This document shows, in pieces, positions 9,286 through 20,268 of a DNA stretch of 64,000 bases (positions are counted from its first letter, which is position 1; each line of letters begins with the position of its first letter). The DNA comes from Streptomyces mangrovisoli (GTDB lineage: Bacteria; Actinomycetota; Actinomycetes; Streptomycetales; Streptomycetaceae). The position numbers were made by a program, and so were the translations under genes. The notes beneath the pieces are model-generated. The model saw only the letters and a list, made by a program, of their open reading frames with translations. It was not told the DNA's origin and did no database searches. The stretch is taken from NCBI RefSeq assembly GCF_000974985.2, contig NZ_LAVA02000058.1, positions 124,001-188,000 on the forward strand, read 5' to 3'.

Positions 9286-9321
9286 TGTGCGGGCTGTGCG
9301 GGCTGTGCGGGCTGTGCGGGC
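9286..9321. repeat. 9-bp tandem repeat, four copies
   Basis: Four perfect copies of TGTGCGGGC in the 188-bp gap between the GH15 start and the universal stress gene. The unit is a multiple of three but no convincing gene covers it. Confidence 0.8.
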
Positions 9322-9417
9322 TGCTGCGCGAGCTGAGCGGACTGCATGAGGTTGAGCGAGTGCGTGGGCAGCGCGGGCGTGCGACCGCCGACGGCGCCGA
9401 CGCCTCCCGGGCCGCGC

Positions 9418-10227
9418 TCAGTTCCGACGCCGGACGACGGCGACCGGGCAGTGCGCGTGGTGCAGCATCGCCTGGCTGACCGACCCCAGCAGCATCCCGG
9501 TGAAGCCGCCCCGGCCCCTGGCGCCGACCACCAGCATCCGGGCGTCCTTGCTCGCGTCGATCAGGACCTCACGGGGTTCGCCGCTCAGCACCTCCTGCCG
9601 GACCTCGACGTCGGGGTAGCGCTCCCGGCGCCCGGCGACGGCCTGGGCGAGCAGTCGCTCGGCGCTCTCCACGCCGGTCCCGGGCGGTACGTGGTCCGGC
9701 AGCCAGGCGTGCACCGCGAGGATCTCGGTGTCGCGCAACGCCGCCTCGGCGAAGGCGAATTCGATCGCCCCCTCGCCTTCGGCCGAACCGTCGACGGCGA
9801 CCACGACGGGCCCGTCGCGGTTCGGTTCGTCGCGGACGACCAGCACCGGGCAGTGGCTGTGGGCGGCCAGCGACACGGCCGTGGAGCCGAGCAGCATGCC
9901 GACGAAGCCGCCGCTGCCCCGGCGCCCGACGACCAGCAGGTCCGCGGCGCGCGACTCCGCCGCCAGCACCGACACCGCGCCGCCGATCATGACGCTGTGG
10001 GTGACCTCCACGTCGGGCACGATGCTGCGCGCGTGCTGTGCGGCGTCGTGGGCCAGGCTGTCGAGCGGCCCGGGGTCGAGCGGCGCGTACAGGGCGCCGA
10101 CGGGCCAGCTGAAGGCGTGCACGACGTGCAGCCGCGCCCGGCGCCGCTGGGCCTCCCGCGCGGCCGCCACCACCGCGCCGTCGCTGGACGACGAACCATC
10201 TGCTCCTACGACGACCAGGCCGCCCAT
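9418..10227 (-). CDS. Universal stress protein with two UspA domains
   Basis: 269 residues made of two tandem UspA domains (about 1-130 and 140-268). Each ends with the ATP-binding signature of the family, GRRGSGGFVGMLLGS and GARGRGGFTGMLLGS. GGAGG precedes the ATG. It lies 13 bp after the MFS gene and may share its transcript. Such proteins are cytosolic stress or redox/energy sensors; no specific partner can be named here. Confidence 0.94.
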   Translation of the reverse strand: MGGLVVVGADGSSSSDGAVVAAAREAQRRRARLHVVHAFSWPVGALYAPLDPGPLDSLAHDAAQHARSIVPDVEVTHSVMIGGAVSVLAAESRAADLLVVGRRGSGGFVGMLLGSTAVSLAAHSHCPVLVVRDEPNRDGPVVVAVDGSAEGEGAIEFAFAEAALRDTEILAVHAWLPDHVPPGTGVESAERLLAQAVAGRRERYPDVEVRQEVLSGEPREVLIDASKDARMLVVGARGRGGFTGMLLGSVSQAMLHHAHCPVAVVRRRN

Positions 10228-10240
10228 GGAACCTCCACGG

Positions 10241-11599
10241 TCATGTCGGTGTGCGCCCCCCTCTCGCCTCTCCTTCCAGCCTCACCCCACCGGGTGGCCG
10301 CCGCCAGCCGACCCCGGGGCCGGGTACGGCCGCCTCCCCTGCGGCACGCGGCGTACGGGTCCGCAACCGCGCGGGCTGCCGGGGCTGCCTCCGGGCCAGG
10401 TACAGCGCCACGGCCAGCGCCGCCAGGACCGCGGTCGCCGCGCCCGCGGCCATGCCCCAGCGCACCCCCGCGTGCTGGGAGACCCAGCCGACGACGGGTG
10501 CCCCCACCGGGCTGCCGCCCATCGAGATGACCGTGTACACCGCCATGACCCGGCCGCGCATGACGTCGCTGACCTCGGCCTGCGCGAACGCGCTGACCGC
10601 CGTGTTCAGCGTCATCAGCGTGAAGCCGACGGGCAGCAGCAGGACGAGGAAGGCCGGGTAGGTGGGCATGGCGGCCGCGACCGCCTCGAAACCGCCGAAC
10701 AGCAGCGCGCCGACCACGACCGTGCGGGCCCGGGGCGAGACGCCCCGGGTGGCGGCGATCGTCCCGGCGACGGTCCCGACCGCCAGCGCGGTGTTCATCA
10801 GCCCGAGTCCCTGCGAGCCGCCGTCGAAGACCCGTCCGGCGAACAGGGTCAGCGTGGTGGGGAAGTTGACCGCGAACGTGGCCGTCACGCCGAACACGGT
10901 GAACACGCCGACGAGTTCGGGCCGCGCGGCCACATAGCGCAGCCCCTCGGCCCCCGCTCCCGTCCACGGCGGCCGGTCGACGGCACGCGACGAGCGTCCC
11001 CGCGGCCGGATCGAGAGCAGTCCGGCCAGGACGACGGTGAAGGACACGGCGTTCAGCGCGAACACCCACCCGGCCCCGACCGCGCCGACCAGCACGCCGG
11101 CGATCGCCGGGCCGATCAGGCGGGCCGCGTTCAGCGAGAGGATGTTCAGGCCCGCTGCCCTCGGGATCAGCGCCCGGCCCACCAGCTCGGTGACGAACGA
11201 GAGCCGGGCGGGGTTCTCCACGGTGAACACGCCGCCCAGCGCGAAGGACAGGACGTACAGCAGCCAGAGCGGGGCATGGCCGGTCAGCACGGTCACCGCG
11301 AGCAGCGACGCCTGCGCCGCGTACAGCGTCTGGGTCACCAGCAGCAGGGTCCGCCGGTCGTACCGGTCGGCGACGACGCCTCCCCACAGGCCGAACAGCA
11401 GCACTGGGGCGAACTGGAGTCCGGCGACCCAGCCGAGCGCGGTGCCGCTGTGGGTCCGGGTCAGGACGAACCAGTCGAGCGCGACGCCCTGCATGGCACT
11501 GCCCACGTTGGACACCAGGCCCGTGCCCCAGTAGACCCGGTAGTCACGGACCGCGAGCGCGGCGAACGCCCCTGACGGAGCTGTGCTGTCGGCGGTCAT
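10241..11599 (-). CDS. MFS transporter (DHA3/EntS-like exporter type)
   Basis: 452 residues from the ATG at 11599 (purine-rich GAAGAGAG upstream). About twelve hydrophobic segments are visible, with the typical motif GVVADRYDRRTLLL after helix 2. The opening RDYRVYWGTGLVSNVGSAMQ resembles the DHA3 group of drug or siderophore exporters. The C-terminus is charged and arginine-rich. The universal stress gene follows after 13 bp. Substrate unknown. Confidence 0.88.
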   Translation of the reverse strand: MTADSTAPSGAFAALAVRDYRVYWGTGLVSNVGSAMQGVALDWFVLTRTHSGTALGWVAGLQFAPVLLFGLWGGVVADRYDRRTLLLVTQTLYAAQASLLAVTVLTGHAPLWLLYVLSFALGGVFTVENPARLSFVTELVGRALIPRAAGLNILSLNAARLIGPAIAGVLVGAVGAGWVFALNAVSFTVVLAGLLSIRPRGRSSRAVDRPPWTGAGAEGLRYVAARPELVGVFTVFGVTATFAVNFPTTLTLFAGRVFDGGSQGLGLMNTALAVGTVAGTIAATRGVSPRARTVVVGALLFGGFEAVAAAMPTYPAFLVLLLPVGFTLMTLNTAVSAFAQAEVSDVMRGRVMAVYTVISMGGSPVGAPVVGWVSQHAGVRWGMAAGAATAVLAALAVALYLARRQPRQPARLRTRTPRAAGEAAVPGPGVGWRRPPGGVRLEGEARGGRTPT

Positions 11600-11991
11600 A
11601 CGGCTCTCTTCGAGGGATCGGGCCAGCGCGGCGTGCGCGACCGGCGCGAGGCGACGAGGGCGCGGCGGGGCGACGAGGGCGGGCAGGACGGCAGCGGACG
11701 TCGGCGGACACCGACGCTCCAAGTCCGCGCGGCGACAAGGCCGTAGACGGGCGAAGGCGAAGGCGAAGGCGAAGGCGAAAGCGAAACGGAGGGACGCGGC
11801 GAGGGGTCAGCGACAGGTCTGGTCGAACTGGTCGGCGCGGCGGCCCGCCCAGAACGGATCGAGCAGCACGACACGTGGCTGACCTGCGGACTCCATGGCC
11901 GGATCAAAACACACGGTACGCGTGGCGTCCACCATGTGTCCCGCGGTGCGAGACGGCCGGCCCGCGCCAACCGGCCGTACGGGCACCGGCA
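11600..11991. other. Gene-poor gap between MFS gene and sulfur operon promoter
   Basis: About 390 bp without a convincing gene. It should hold the MFS promoter (minus strand) and contains a hexamer repeat at 11751-11786. A 29-codon minus-strand frame (11807-11896) has no ribosome site and was not accepted. Confidence 0.6.
11751..11786. repeat. Hexanucleotide repeat GCGAAG, six units
   Basis: Four GCGAAG units followed by two GCGAAA units, in the leader region of the MFS gene. Probably a slippage-generated microsatellite. Confidence 0.8.
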
Positions 11992-12021
11992 TTGACGTAC
12001 GGCGAAACCGCTTCGTACGAT
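11992..12021 (+). promoter_or_regulatory. Sigma-70-type promoter of the sulfur operon
   Basis: TTGACG (11992-11997) and TACGAT (12016-12021) separated by 18 bp. Transcription would start around 12028, directly at the 5' end of the riboswitch, which supports both assignments. Confidence 0.7.
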
Positions 12022-12026
12022 CGCGG

Positions 12027-12110
12027 TCGGCATTGAGTGTCAGCGTCAAGCCCTGGCTCGCTGACCGGCAACCCTCCCGCGCGGTGGGGTGCTCCAGGTG
12101 AAAGCCCGGC
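12027..12110 (+). promoter_or_regulatory. SAM riboswitch (actinobacterial SAM-IV / SAM-I clan)
   Basis: The conserved blocks occur in order: CAGCGTCAAGCCC, GCTGACCGGCAACCCTCC, GCGGTGGGGTGC and GGTGAAAGCC, with GGC/GCC able to close the basal stem. This is the arrangement of S-adenosylmethionine riboswitches of streptomycetes. It sits between the promoter and the leader peptide of the ABC transporter operon, so transport should be shut off when SAM, and hence sulfur amino acid supply, is high. A GGCCCC/GGGGCC hairpin (12140-12157) lies between the aptamer and the leader's ribosome site and could be part of the expression platform. A covariance-model search would settle the exact class. Confidence 0.85.
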
Positions 12111-12178
12111 GGGATCACCGACGATTCCCGCAAGCGCGAGGCCCCGCGAACGGGGCCGAAGACGGGGGGAGGACCGGC

Positions 12179-12295
12179 ATGTGGCAGCTCGCTGAGCCCG
12201 CTTCCTCCTTCGCCGACGCCACCGCGTTCTCCCGCCTGTCGCGTCGGCGCCACATCGATCTGAAGCGTTCGGCCAGCTGCTTCTGTCGGGCCTGA
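12179..12295 (+). CDS. Cysteine-type regulatory leader peptide (38 aa)
   Basis: A 38-residue ORF with a very strong ribosome site (GGGGGAGGA five nt before ATG). Its C-terminus reads LSRRRHIDLKRSASCFC then Arg-Ala-stop. The RRxHxDLxRxxSxxC signature belongs to short leader peptides found upstream of sulfur and cysteine genes in streptomycetes and relatives; they are thought to act by ribosome stalling or attenuation at the cysteine codons when cysteine is scarce. It lies 69 bp after the riboswitch and 245 bp before the binding-protein gene. The 245-bp spacer is GC-rich with several short inverted repeats, but I could not resolve a single terminator. Confidence 0.85.
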   Translation: MWQLAEPASSFADATAFSRLSRRRHIDLKRSASCFCRA

Positions 12296-12540
12296 CGAGC
12301 CCGGATGCCGTCGGCGGCCGGTTCTCCGGCGCCCGCGAGCACGGCCTGACGTCGCTCGCCGGCCACGGCTGACGCCTGCCCGTCGCCTCGCCACCGCCTT
12401 CGGTGTCGTTTCCCCGGCCTCCTCCGCCCACCGCTCCCCCCGTCGTCGGCGCGTCGCGCCGCCGGGTGGCGCACACCCCTGCGCGGCCGCGCTCGCGCGA
12501 CCCGTCCATGCCTGGTGACCCGAGTAGGAGACACCCCTCC

Positions 12541-14160
12541 GTGAGAGCACTACCGTCCTTCGGACCGACCCGACGATCGTCCCTGACCGCCCTGCTCGCC
12601 ACCGGACTTCTGCTGACCGCCTGCGGCTCGGGCGGTGACGGCTCCGGCGGTGCGAGCGGCCCGGCACGGTCCGGCGGCACCCTGACCTTCGCGGTGGGCT
12701 CCGACTCCGGCTGCGTGGATCCGCAGCAGGTCGGCAGCAACGACACCATCTACTCGGTCCGCCAGATCGTGGACTCCCTGACCGACCAGAACCCGAAGAC
12801 GGGCAAGATCGTGCCCTGGCTGGCCAAGAGCTGGGAGGTCAGCAGCGACGCGAAGACGTTCACCTTCCATCTGCGGTCGGGCGTCACCTTCAGCGACGGG
12901 TCCGAGTTGACCGCGCAGGTGGTGAAGGACAACTTCGACGCGGTCCCGAAGCTGGGCGCGCTCGGCACCCTCGCCGAGGGCTATCTCAGCGGCCTCGAGA
13001 GCACCACGGTGGTCGACCCGTTGACCGTCAAGGTCACCTTCGAGCAGTCCAACGCCCAGTTCCTGCAGGCCACTTCGACGCACTCGCTGGGCATCGAGTC
13101 GTCGGCGAGCGTGCAGCGGACCCCGCAGCAGAAGTGCGCGGACGGCGTCATCGGCTCCGGGCCGTTCGTGCTCAAGCAGTACGTGCAGAACCAGTCGATC
13201 ACCCTGGCCCGGCGTACCGGCTACGACTGGGGCTCGGCGCTGTGGTCCAAGAAGGGCGCGGCCTACCTGGACAAGGTGGTGTTCAAGGTGGTGCCCGAGT
13301 CCGGGGTCCGGTCCGGCAGTCTCCAGTCCGGCCAGGTGGACGCGATCGGCAGCGTAGGCCGGGCCGACGAGGCGGCGCTCAAGGGCGGCCAGGTCACCCT
13401 CCAGAGCCGGGCCAACCCGGGCGTGGTGTTCGGCCTCGGTCTCAACAACGCGCGGCCCCTGCTCAAGGACGCCAGGGTCCGCCGGGCGATCGTGGCCGCC
13501 GTCGACCGCAAGCAGATCGCCGACACCGTCTTCCCCACCGGCACCCGCCCGGCCACCAGCGTCCTCGCGCACACCACGCCCGACTGGACCGACCTCTCCG
13601 CGGACCTCGCCCTCGACACGGCGAAGGCCAAGTCCCTGCTGGACGCGGCCGGCTGGAAGACCGGCAGCGACGGCATCCGCGCGAAGGGCGGCAAGAAGCT
13701 GCGCCTGACCATCACCTGGTTCCCCAACGCGGCGACCAACCAGCCCGCGCTCGAACTCGTCCAGCAGCAGCTCAAGGCCGTCGGTATCGACGTCGTGCTC
13801 AAGCAGCTCCAGGTGAGCCAGTTCTCCACGACGGTCCAGACCGGCGACTACGAGGTCGTGTGGACCAATGTGACCCGCTCCGACCCGGACATCCTGCGCA
13901 GCTCCTTCTCCACCCGGCTGACGAACTTCTACCACCTCCCGGCCGGTTCGCTGGACTCGGTGCTGGCCGCGCAGGCCGCGACCACCGACACCGCGACCCG
14001 TGCCGAGCTGGTGGGCCAGGCGCAGAAGCTGCTCGTGCAGAACGCCTACTACGTGCCGGTGGTCGAACTCCAGACCCAGCTCGGCGTGGCGAAGAAGGTG
14101 CACGGGCTCGCCTTCGACTCGGGCAGCCGCGTCCAGCTCCACGACACCTGGATCGGCTAG
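12541..14160 (+). CDS. ABC transporter substrate-binding lipoprotein, dipeptide/nickel (SBP family 5) type
   Basis: 539 residues from a GTG at 12541, selected because TAGGAG lies 10 nt upstream and because it starts a lipoprotein signal with lipobox LLTAC (Cys28). An in-frame ATG 11 codons earlier lacks a ribosome site. The body has family 5 features: GGTLTFAVGSD at the mature start, WLAKSWEVSSDAKTFTFHLR, FSDGSELTAQVVKDNFD. It captures the substrate outside the cell for the permease genes that follow 3 bp later. Family 5 proteins bind peptides, nickel chelates, opines or glutathione; the riboswitch and leader suggest a sulfur-containing ligand. Confidence 0.93.
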   Translation: MRALPSFGPTRRSSLTALLATGLLLTACGSGGDGSGGASGPARSGGTLTFAVGSDSGCVDPQQVGSNDTIYSVRQIVDSLTDQNPKTGKIVPWLAKSWEVSSDAKTFTFHLRSGVTFSDGSELTAQVVKDNFDAVPKLGALGTLAEGYLSGLESTTVVDPLTVKVTFEQSNAQFLQATSTHSLGIESSASVQRTPQQKCADGVIGSGPFVLKQYVQNQSITLARRTGYDWGSALWSKKGAAYLDKVVFKVVPESGVRSGSLQSGQVDAIGSVGRADEAALKGGQVTLQSRANPGVVFGLGLNNARPLLKDARVRRAIVAAVDRKQIADTVFPTGTRPATSVLAHTTPDWTDLSADLALDTAKAKSLLDAAGWKTGSDGIRAKGGKKLRLTITWFPNAATNQPALELVQQQLKAVGIDVVLKQLQVSQFSTTVQTGDYEVVWTNVTRSDPDILRSSFSTRLTNFYHLPAGSLDSVLAAQAATTDTATRAELVGQAQKLLVQNAYYVPVVELQTQLGVAKKVHGLAFDSGSRVQLHDTWIG

Positions 14161-14163
14161 ACC

Positions 14164-15123
14164 GTGCGCCGGTATGTGATCAAACGGCTGGCGCAGGCGG
14201 TCGGTGTGCTGTGGGCGGCGTACACCGTGTCGTTCCTGGTGCTCGACTTCCTGCCCGGCGACCCGGTCAGCGCGATGGCCGGCGCCGGGATGGACTCGGG
14301 CCAGGTCGATCCCGCCCGGATCGCGGCGCTGCGGCACGAGTACGGCTTCGACAAGCCGGTCCTCGCGCAGTACGCCGACCATCTCGGCAGGGCGCTGCGC
14401 GGGGACTTCGGCGACGCGGTCTCCACGGGCCGCCCGGTCACCGCCACGCTCGCCGACGCGCTGCCGCAGACCCTGCGCCTGACGGGCGCCGCACTGCTGC
14501 TCGCGGCGGTGCTCGGCGGCGGCCTCGCGGTGCTGGCGACGTACACCAGCAGGCGCTGGCTGCGCCAACTGCTGCTGTCGCTGCCTCCGTTGGGGGTGTC
14601 GGTGCCGACGTTCTGGGTGGGGCTGCTGCTCGTCGAGGCGTTCTCGTTCCGGCTGCACTGGTTCCCTGCGTTCGGCAACGACGGGCTGCGCGGCCTGGTG
14701 CTGCCCGCCCTGACGCTCGCGATCCCGACCGGCGCGCAGGTCGCGCAGGTACTGGCCAAGTCCCTGCTCACGGCGCTCGACCAGGCCTATGTGGAGACCG
14801 CGCGCGCCAAGGGCGCGGGCCGCTGGCGGGTGCATCTGCGGCACGCGCTGCGCAACGCCTCCCTGCCCGCCCTCACCGTCGTCGGCCTGCTCGTCGGGCA
14901 GCTGATCGCCGGTTCGGTGGTCGTGGAGACGGTCTTCTCCCGGGACGGTCTGGGCCGGGTGACCGCGGCCGCGGTCACCGCCCAGGACATCCCGCTGGTC
15001 CAGGGGGTGGTGGTGTTCGGCGCGCTGATCTTCGTGAGCGTGAACCTGATCGTCGACCTCGTGTATCCGCTGCTGGACCCGCGGATCGTGGTGGCCTCGG
15101 ACCGGAGGGCGGGCATCGCATGA
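14164..15123 (+). CDS. ABC transporter permease, DppB type
   Basis: 319 residues starting with GTG, 3 bp after the binding-protein stop. The N-terminus (RRYVIKRLAQAVGVLWAAYTVSFLVLDFLPGDP) is characteristic of DppB/OppB permeases, and the EAA loop reads ETARAKGAGRWRVHLRHALRNA. About six membrane segments are visible. It forms the membrane channel with the next gene, which its stop overlaps as ATGA. Confidence 0.94.
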   Translation: MRRYVIKRLAQAVGVLWAAYTVSFLVLDFLPGDPVSAMAGAGMDSGQVDPARIAALRHEYGFDKPVLAQYADHLGRALRGDFGDAVSTGRPVTATLADALPQTLRLTGAALLLAAVLGGGLAVLATYTSRRWLRQLLLSLPPLGVSVPTFWVGLLLVEAFSFRLHWFPAFGNDGLRGLVLPALTLAIPTGAQVAQVLAKSLLTALDQAYVETARAKGAGRWRVHLRHALRNASLPALTVVGLLVGQLIAGSVVVETVFSRDGLGRVTAAAVTAQDIPLVQGVVVFGALIFVSVNLIVDLVYPLLDPRIVVASDRRAGIA

Positions 15124-16039
15124 GTCAGTCCCTGCTCGACGGCCAGGCCGAGGCCGCCCCCGGCCCGGCCCGGCCGCTCGACCCGCGGACCCCGTCACCG
15201 GCGGGGCGCGTCACCGGCCTCCGGCAGGCGCTGCGGTTCGTGCTGCGCCGGCCCGGCCTGCTGCTGTCCGTCGTCGTGCTGGTGCTGGTCGTCCTGGCCG
15301 CGTTCCGGCCCGAGCTGTTCACCTCGCAGGACCCGTTGAAGGGGGTGCCGTCGCAGAACTTCCGCGGCCCGAGCGGCAGTCACTGGTTCGGCACGGACGA
15401 ACTCGGGCGGGACGTGTTCTCCCGCGTCGTCCACGGCGCCCAGCTCTCCCTGAAGGCCACGCTGATCGCGGTGCTGGTGGCGTTCGTGGTGGGCGGCCTG
15501 CTCGGCGTGGTGGCCGGATTCACGGGCCGCTGGGTGGACGACGTGCTGATGCGGTTCGTCGACATCCTGCTGTCCATCCCTGCGCTGTTCCTGTCGCTGG
15601 CGATGGTCACCGCGCTCGGGTACGGGACGGTGAAGGTGGCCGTCGCGGTGGGCATCGCGAGCGTCGCCTCCTTCGCCCGGGTGGCGCGCGCCGAGGTCCT
15701 GCGCGTACGGCAGGCGGTCTTCGTCGAGGCGGCCCGCTCCTCCGGGGCGCGCTGGTACTCGATGCTGGCACGCCATGTCCTGCCCAACGCGGCGGGCCCC
15801 GTCGTCGTGCTGGCCACGCTGGACCTCGGCTCCTCGATCCTCGCCGTGTCCGCCCTGAGCTTCCTCGGCTACGGCGCCCCGCCGCCCGCCCCGGAATGGG
15901 GCACGTTGATCTCCGACGGCCGCAACTACCTCTCCAACGCCTGGTGGTTGACGGCGCTGCCCGGTCTGGCCGTCGCGGCGACGGTGCTGGCCACGAACCG
16001 TGTCGCGCGGGCGCTGGACGGCGAACGGGGGCGCCGGCC

Positions 16040-16043
<4 letters not shown>
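15120..16043 (+). CDS. ABC transporter permease, DppC type
   Basis: 307 residues. It has the DppC/OppC layout: a cytoplasmic N-terminal extension, a first helix near residue 40, HWFGTDELGRDVFSRVVHGAQLSL, and the EAA loop VEAARSSGARWYSMLARHVLPNA. Start and stop overlap the neighbouring genes as ATGA, so the three are translated as a coupled unit. Confidence 0.94.
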
Positions 16044-17800
<1,757 letters not shown>

Positions 17801-17813
17801 GGACCCGCTTCCC

Positions 17814-18923
17814 ATGAGCACTCCGACCATCACCTCCCTGGCCTTCCTCACCCCCGGCAACTTCGCCGACGACGATCCCCACCCGGGACTCGAGGAGACG
17901 CTGCGCCTCTTCGAGTACGGCGAGCGGCTCGGCTTCGACGGGGCCTGGGTCCGCCAGCGCCACCTGGAGCACGGCGTCGGCTCGGCGGCCGTGTTCCTCG
18001 CCGCGGCCGGCCAGCGCACCGAACGGATCGAACTCGGCACGGCGGTCATCCCGATCGGGTACGAGAGCCCCTTCCGCCTGGCCGAGGACCTCGCTCTGGC
18101 AGACGTGCTGTCCCGGGGGCGGCTCCAGGTCGGCTTCAGCACCGGGATGCCGCACGCGGAGCTGCTCGGCGACCTGGTGTACGACGGCGACTGGCGCGAC
18201 TTCGACCTGTCGTACGGCAGGATCGCGCGGGTCGTCGCGCACCTGCGCGGCGGCTATCTCGGCGGCCCCGACACGGTCATCCACTCACCGGGCAACGTCC
18301 AGCGACCACGCCTGCAACCGCACGCTCCCGGGCTGGCGCGGCGCGTCTGGTACGGCGGCGGCAGCCTGCGCTCGGCCCGCTGGGCCGCGGAGAACGGCCT
18401 CGGCCTGCTGACCGGCAACATCGTCACCGGCGAGCACACCGACGACTTCGGCACGGCCCAGCTGAACCTGCTCGCGGAGTACCGTCGCGCGCCCGCCGGG
18501 GACGGCCCGCGCCGGGTGGCGCTGGGCAGGGTCGTCGTCCCCCTCGACAGCGCCGACGCGGCCACCCGGGCCCGCTACCGCGCCTACGCGGCGAGCCGCC
18601 ACGAACGCACCCTCGCCCCACAGGGCCCGAAGCGCGTCCTGTTCGCCCCGGACGTGGTGGGCACCGCCGACCAGATCCTGGAGCGGCTGACCGCCGACCT
18701 GGTGCTCGCGCAGGTGTCGGAGCTGCGCCTGGAGCTCCCGTACGAGTTCCACGGCGAGGAGTACGAACAGATCCTCCACGACGTACGCCACCTCGTCGCA
18801 CCGGAACTGGGCTGGCGCCCCGCGCCGACCGACGACGGCCGATCCCGCCCCGCCGAACCCGGAACACGATCCCTTCCGTCGGCCGCCCGCGGCGGCTCGG
18901 CGGTCCGTACGATCGAGGCATGA
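17814..18923 (+). CDS. LLM-class flavin-dependent monooxygenase
   Basis: 369 residues of the bacterial luciferase-like fold: FLTPGNFADDD early, GLEETLRLFEYGERLGFDGAWVRQRH, IELGTAVIPIGYESPFRLAEDLALADVLSRGR, and GFSTGMPHAE. Only 13 bp separate it from the ATPase gene. The family includes alkanesulfonate, dimethylsulfide and other C-S bond monooxygenases that need reduced FMN. Its place in an operon with sulfur-type RNA regulation suggests it frees sulfur from the imported compound. That is inference, since the class also acts on hydrocarbons and aldehydes. No flavin reductase lies in the operon; one is at 60.7 kb. Confidence 0.88.
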   Translation: MSTPTITSLAFLTPGNFADDDPHPGLEETLRLFEYGERLGFDGAWVRQRHLEHGVGSAAVFLAAAGQRTERIELGTAVIPIGYESPFRLAEDLALADVLSRGRLQVGFSTGMPHAELLGDLVYDGDWRDFDLSYGRIARVVAHLRGGYLGGPDTVIHSPGNVQRPRLQPHAPGLARRVWYGGGSLRSARWAAENGLGLLTGNIVTGEHTDDFGTAQLNLLAEYRRAPAGDGPRRVALGRVVVPLDSADAATRARYRAYAASRHERTLAPQGPKRVLFAPDVVGTADQILERLTADLVLAQVSELRLELPYEFHGEEYEQILHDVRHLVAPELGWRPAPTDDGRSRPAEPGTRSLPSAARGGSAVRTIEA

Positions 18924-19003
18924 TGGACCCCGGTCCCGACGGACGGGCCGTCGACGAGGTGCGCTTCCGCCTCGATCGCGCCGCGGGGCCCGGGCCCGGT
19001 GGC

Positions 19004-19747
19004 TCAGGCGGCGGTCTCGGCCAGGAGGTGAGGGCCGTTGTTGCGGACGTTGTTGACGGCGGTGGAGACGGGGCGGGCGTCCAGGTTGCCGTCGGCCGGC
19101 CGGCCGAGCAGGGCCCGCAGCTCGTCGGGGTCCTGGTGGGCCGGGTCGAGCCAGGCGTCGTAGTGGTCGGGGGTGAGGGCCAGCGGCATGCGCGGGTGGA
19201 CGCGGCCGGCCGCGTCCGTGGCCTCGGTGGTGATGATCGTGCAGGTCGTCAGCCAGGCGGCCGGATCGTCGTCGGCCTTCACCGCCGGGTCGCGCCAGTA
19301 CTCGTACAGACCGGCCAGCGCCATGATCTGGTCGTCCTCGGGGTGGATGAAGTACGGCTGCTTGCGCGTACGGCCGGTCCCGGGGTCCTTCACCTGCTCC
19401 CATTCGTAGAAGCCGTCGGCGGGCAGGAGGCAGCGGCGACGGGCGAACGCGCGCCGGTAGGCGGGCTTCTCGTGCACGGTCTCCACCCGGGCGTTGATCA
19501 TCCGGGACCCGACCTTCACGTCCTTGGCCCAGGAGGGCACCAGGCCCCAGCGCAGCGGCAGCAGCGCGCGCTCGACCGCCGAGGGGCCGTCGTCGCCTCG
19601 CGACGCGCGTTCGAGGACGGCCCACACCTCGTCGGTCGGGGCGACGTTCCAGCTCGGCGCGAGCGTCTCACGCGGGGGCGGGTCGGCCACGCCGAACAGC
19701 GGGGCGAGGTCCTGCGGGCTGCGGGTGGAGGCGTATCGGCCGCACAT
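19004..19747 (-). CDS. SRAP domain protein (HMCES/YedK family, abasic-site DNA crosslinker)
   Basis: 247 residues from the ATG at 19747, so that the mature protein starts with Cys2 (MCGRYAST), the residue that crosslinks to abasic DNA. Other family motifs are present: PSWNVAPT, MINARVET, GFYEWE with its conserved Glu, and the active-site His of HPRMPL. It protects abasic sites in single-stranded DNA. Monocistronic, convergent with the monooxygenase gene. Confidence 0.95.
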   Translation of the reverse strand: MCGRYASTRSPQDLAPLFGVADPPPRETLAPSWNVAPTDEVWAVLERASRGDDGPSAVERALLPLRWGLVPSWAKDVKVGSRMINARVETVHEKPAYRRAFARRRCLLPADGFYEWEQVKDPGTGRTRKQPYFIHPEDDQIMALAGLYEYWRDPAVKADDDPAAWLTTCTIITTEATDAAGRVHPRMPLALTPDHYDAWLDPAHQDPDELRALLGRPADGNLDARPVSTAVNNVRNNGPHLLAETAA

Positions 19748-19809
19748 GCCGCCCACTGTGCCATCCTCGCGGGCCCGATGCGTCACCCCCCGGCGGATCG
19801 GACCGTGTG

Positions 19810-20157
19810 TCAGCGGTGCCCCAGCACATTGACGACCCGCCCGTTGGGGTCCCGGACGAAGAAGCGCCGTACCCCCCACTCCTCGTCCTGCAACGGGTGG
19901 ACGATCTCCGCGCCGCTCTCCCGCACGAGCGCGTAGGCCGCGTCCACGTCGTCCACCTCGACGCTCAGGTCCGGCGCGACCGGCGCCGTCTTGTCGTACG
20001 CCATGAAGCTGACCTGCGCCGTCGGCTCGGACGGGGACGCGAGCGTCATGATCCAGCCGTGGTTCATCACCTCCTCGAAGCCGAGCAGGCCGTAGAACTC
20101 CCGGCTCTCCGGCACTGCCTCGGACCGGACGTTGGGCACGACACGGCGAACGGTCAT
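19810..20157 (-). CDS. VOC (glyoxalase/bleomycin-resistance fold) protein
   Basis: 115 residues from the ATG at 20157, preceded by CTGGAG. The two beta-alpha-beta-beta-beta halves can be traced (RRVVPNVRSEAVPESREFYG, then DLSVEVDDVDAAYALVRESG and VRRFFVRDPNGRVVNVLGH). The usual metal-ligand positions hold Pro/Asn rather than His/Glu, so it is more likely a binding or resistance protein than a metal enzyme. Confidence 0.88.
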   Translation of the reverse strand: MTVRRVVPNVRSEAVPESREFYGLLGFEEVMNHGWIMTLASPSEPTAQVSFMAYDKTAPVAPDLSVEVDDVDAAYALVRESGAEIVHPLQDEEWGVRRFFVRDPNGRVVNVLGHR

Positions 20158-20268
20158 CGACGACTCCAGACAGGGGGGTAGGGGCGATTCTCCCGCGAGC
20201 GGTACGTTACGTCCCCGGCCCAACCGGTGCGCCGTACCGCCGGATTGGCCACCTGTTAGCGTGCCCGG

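Noticed and set aside
11807..11896. 29-codon minus-strand ORF ending QFDQTCR, possible second leader peptide
   Set aside because: No ribosome site and no match to the RRHxDL leader pattern.
18920..19003. ATG with a gene-like start just after the flavin monooxygenase
   Set aside because: Only about 28 plausible codons before it runs antisense into the SRAP gene; at best a remnant of a lost gene.
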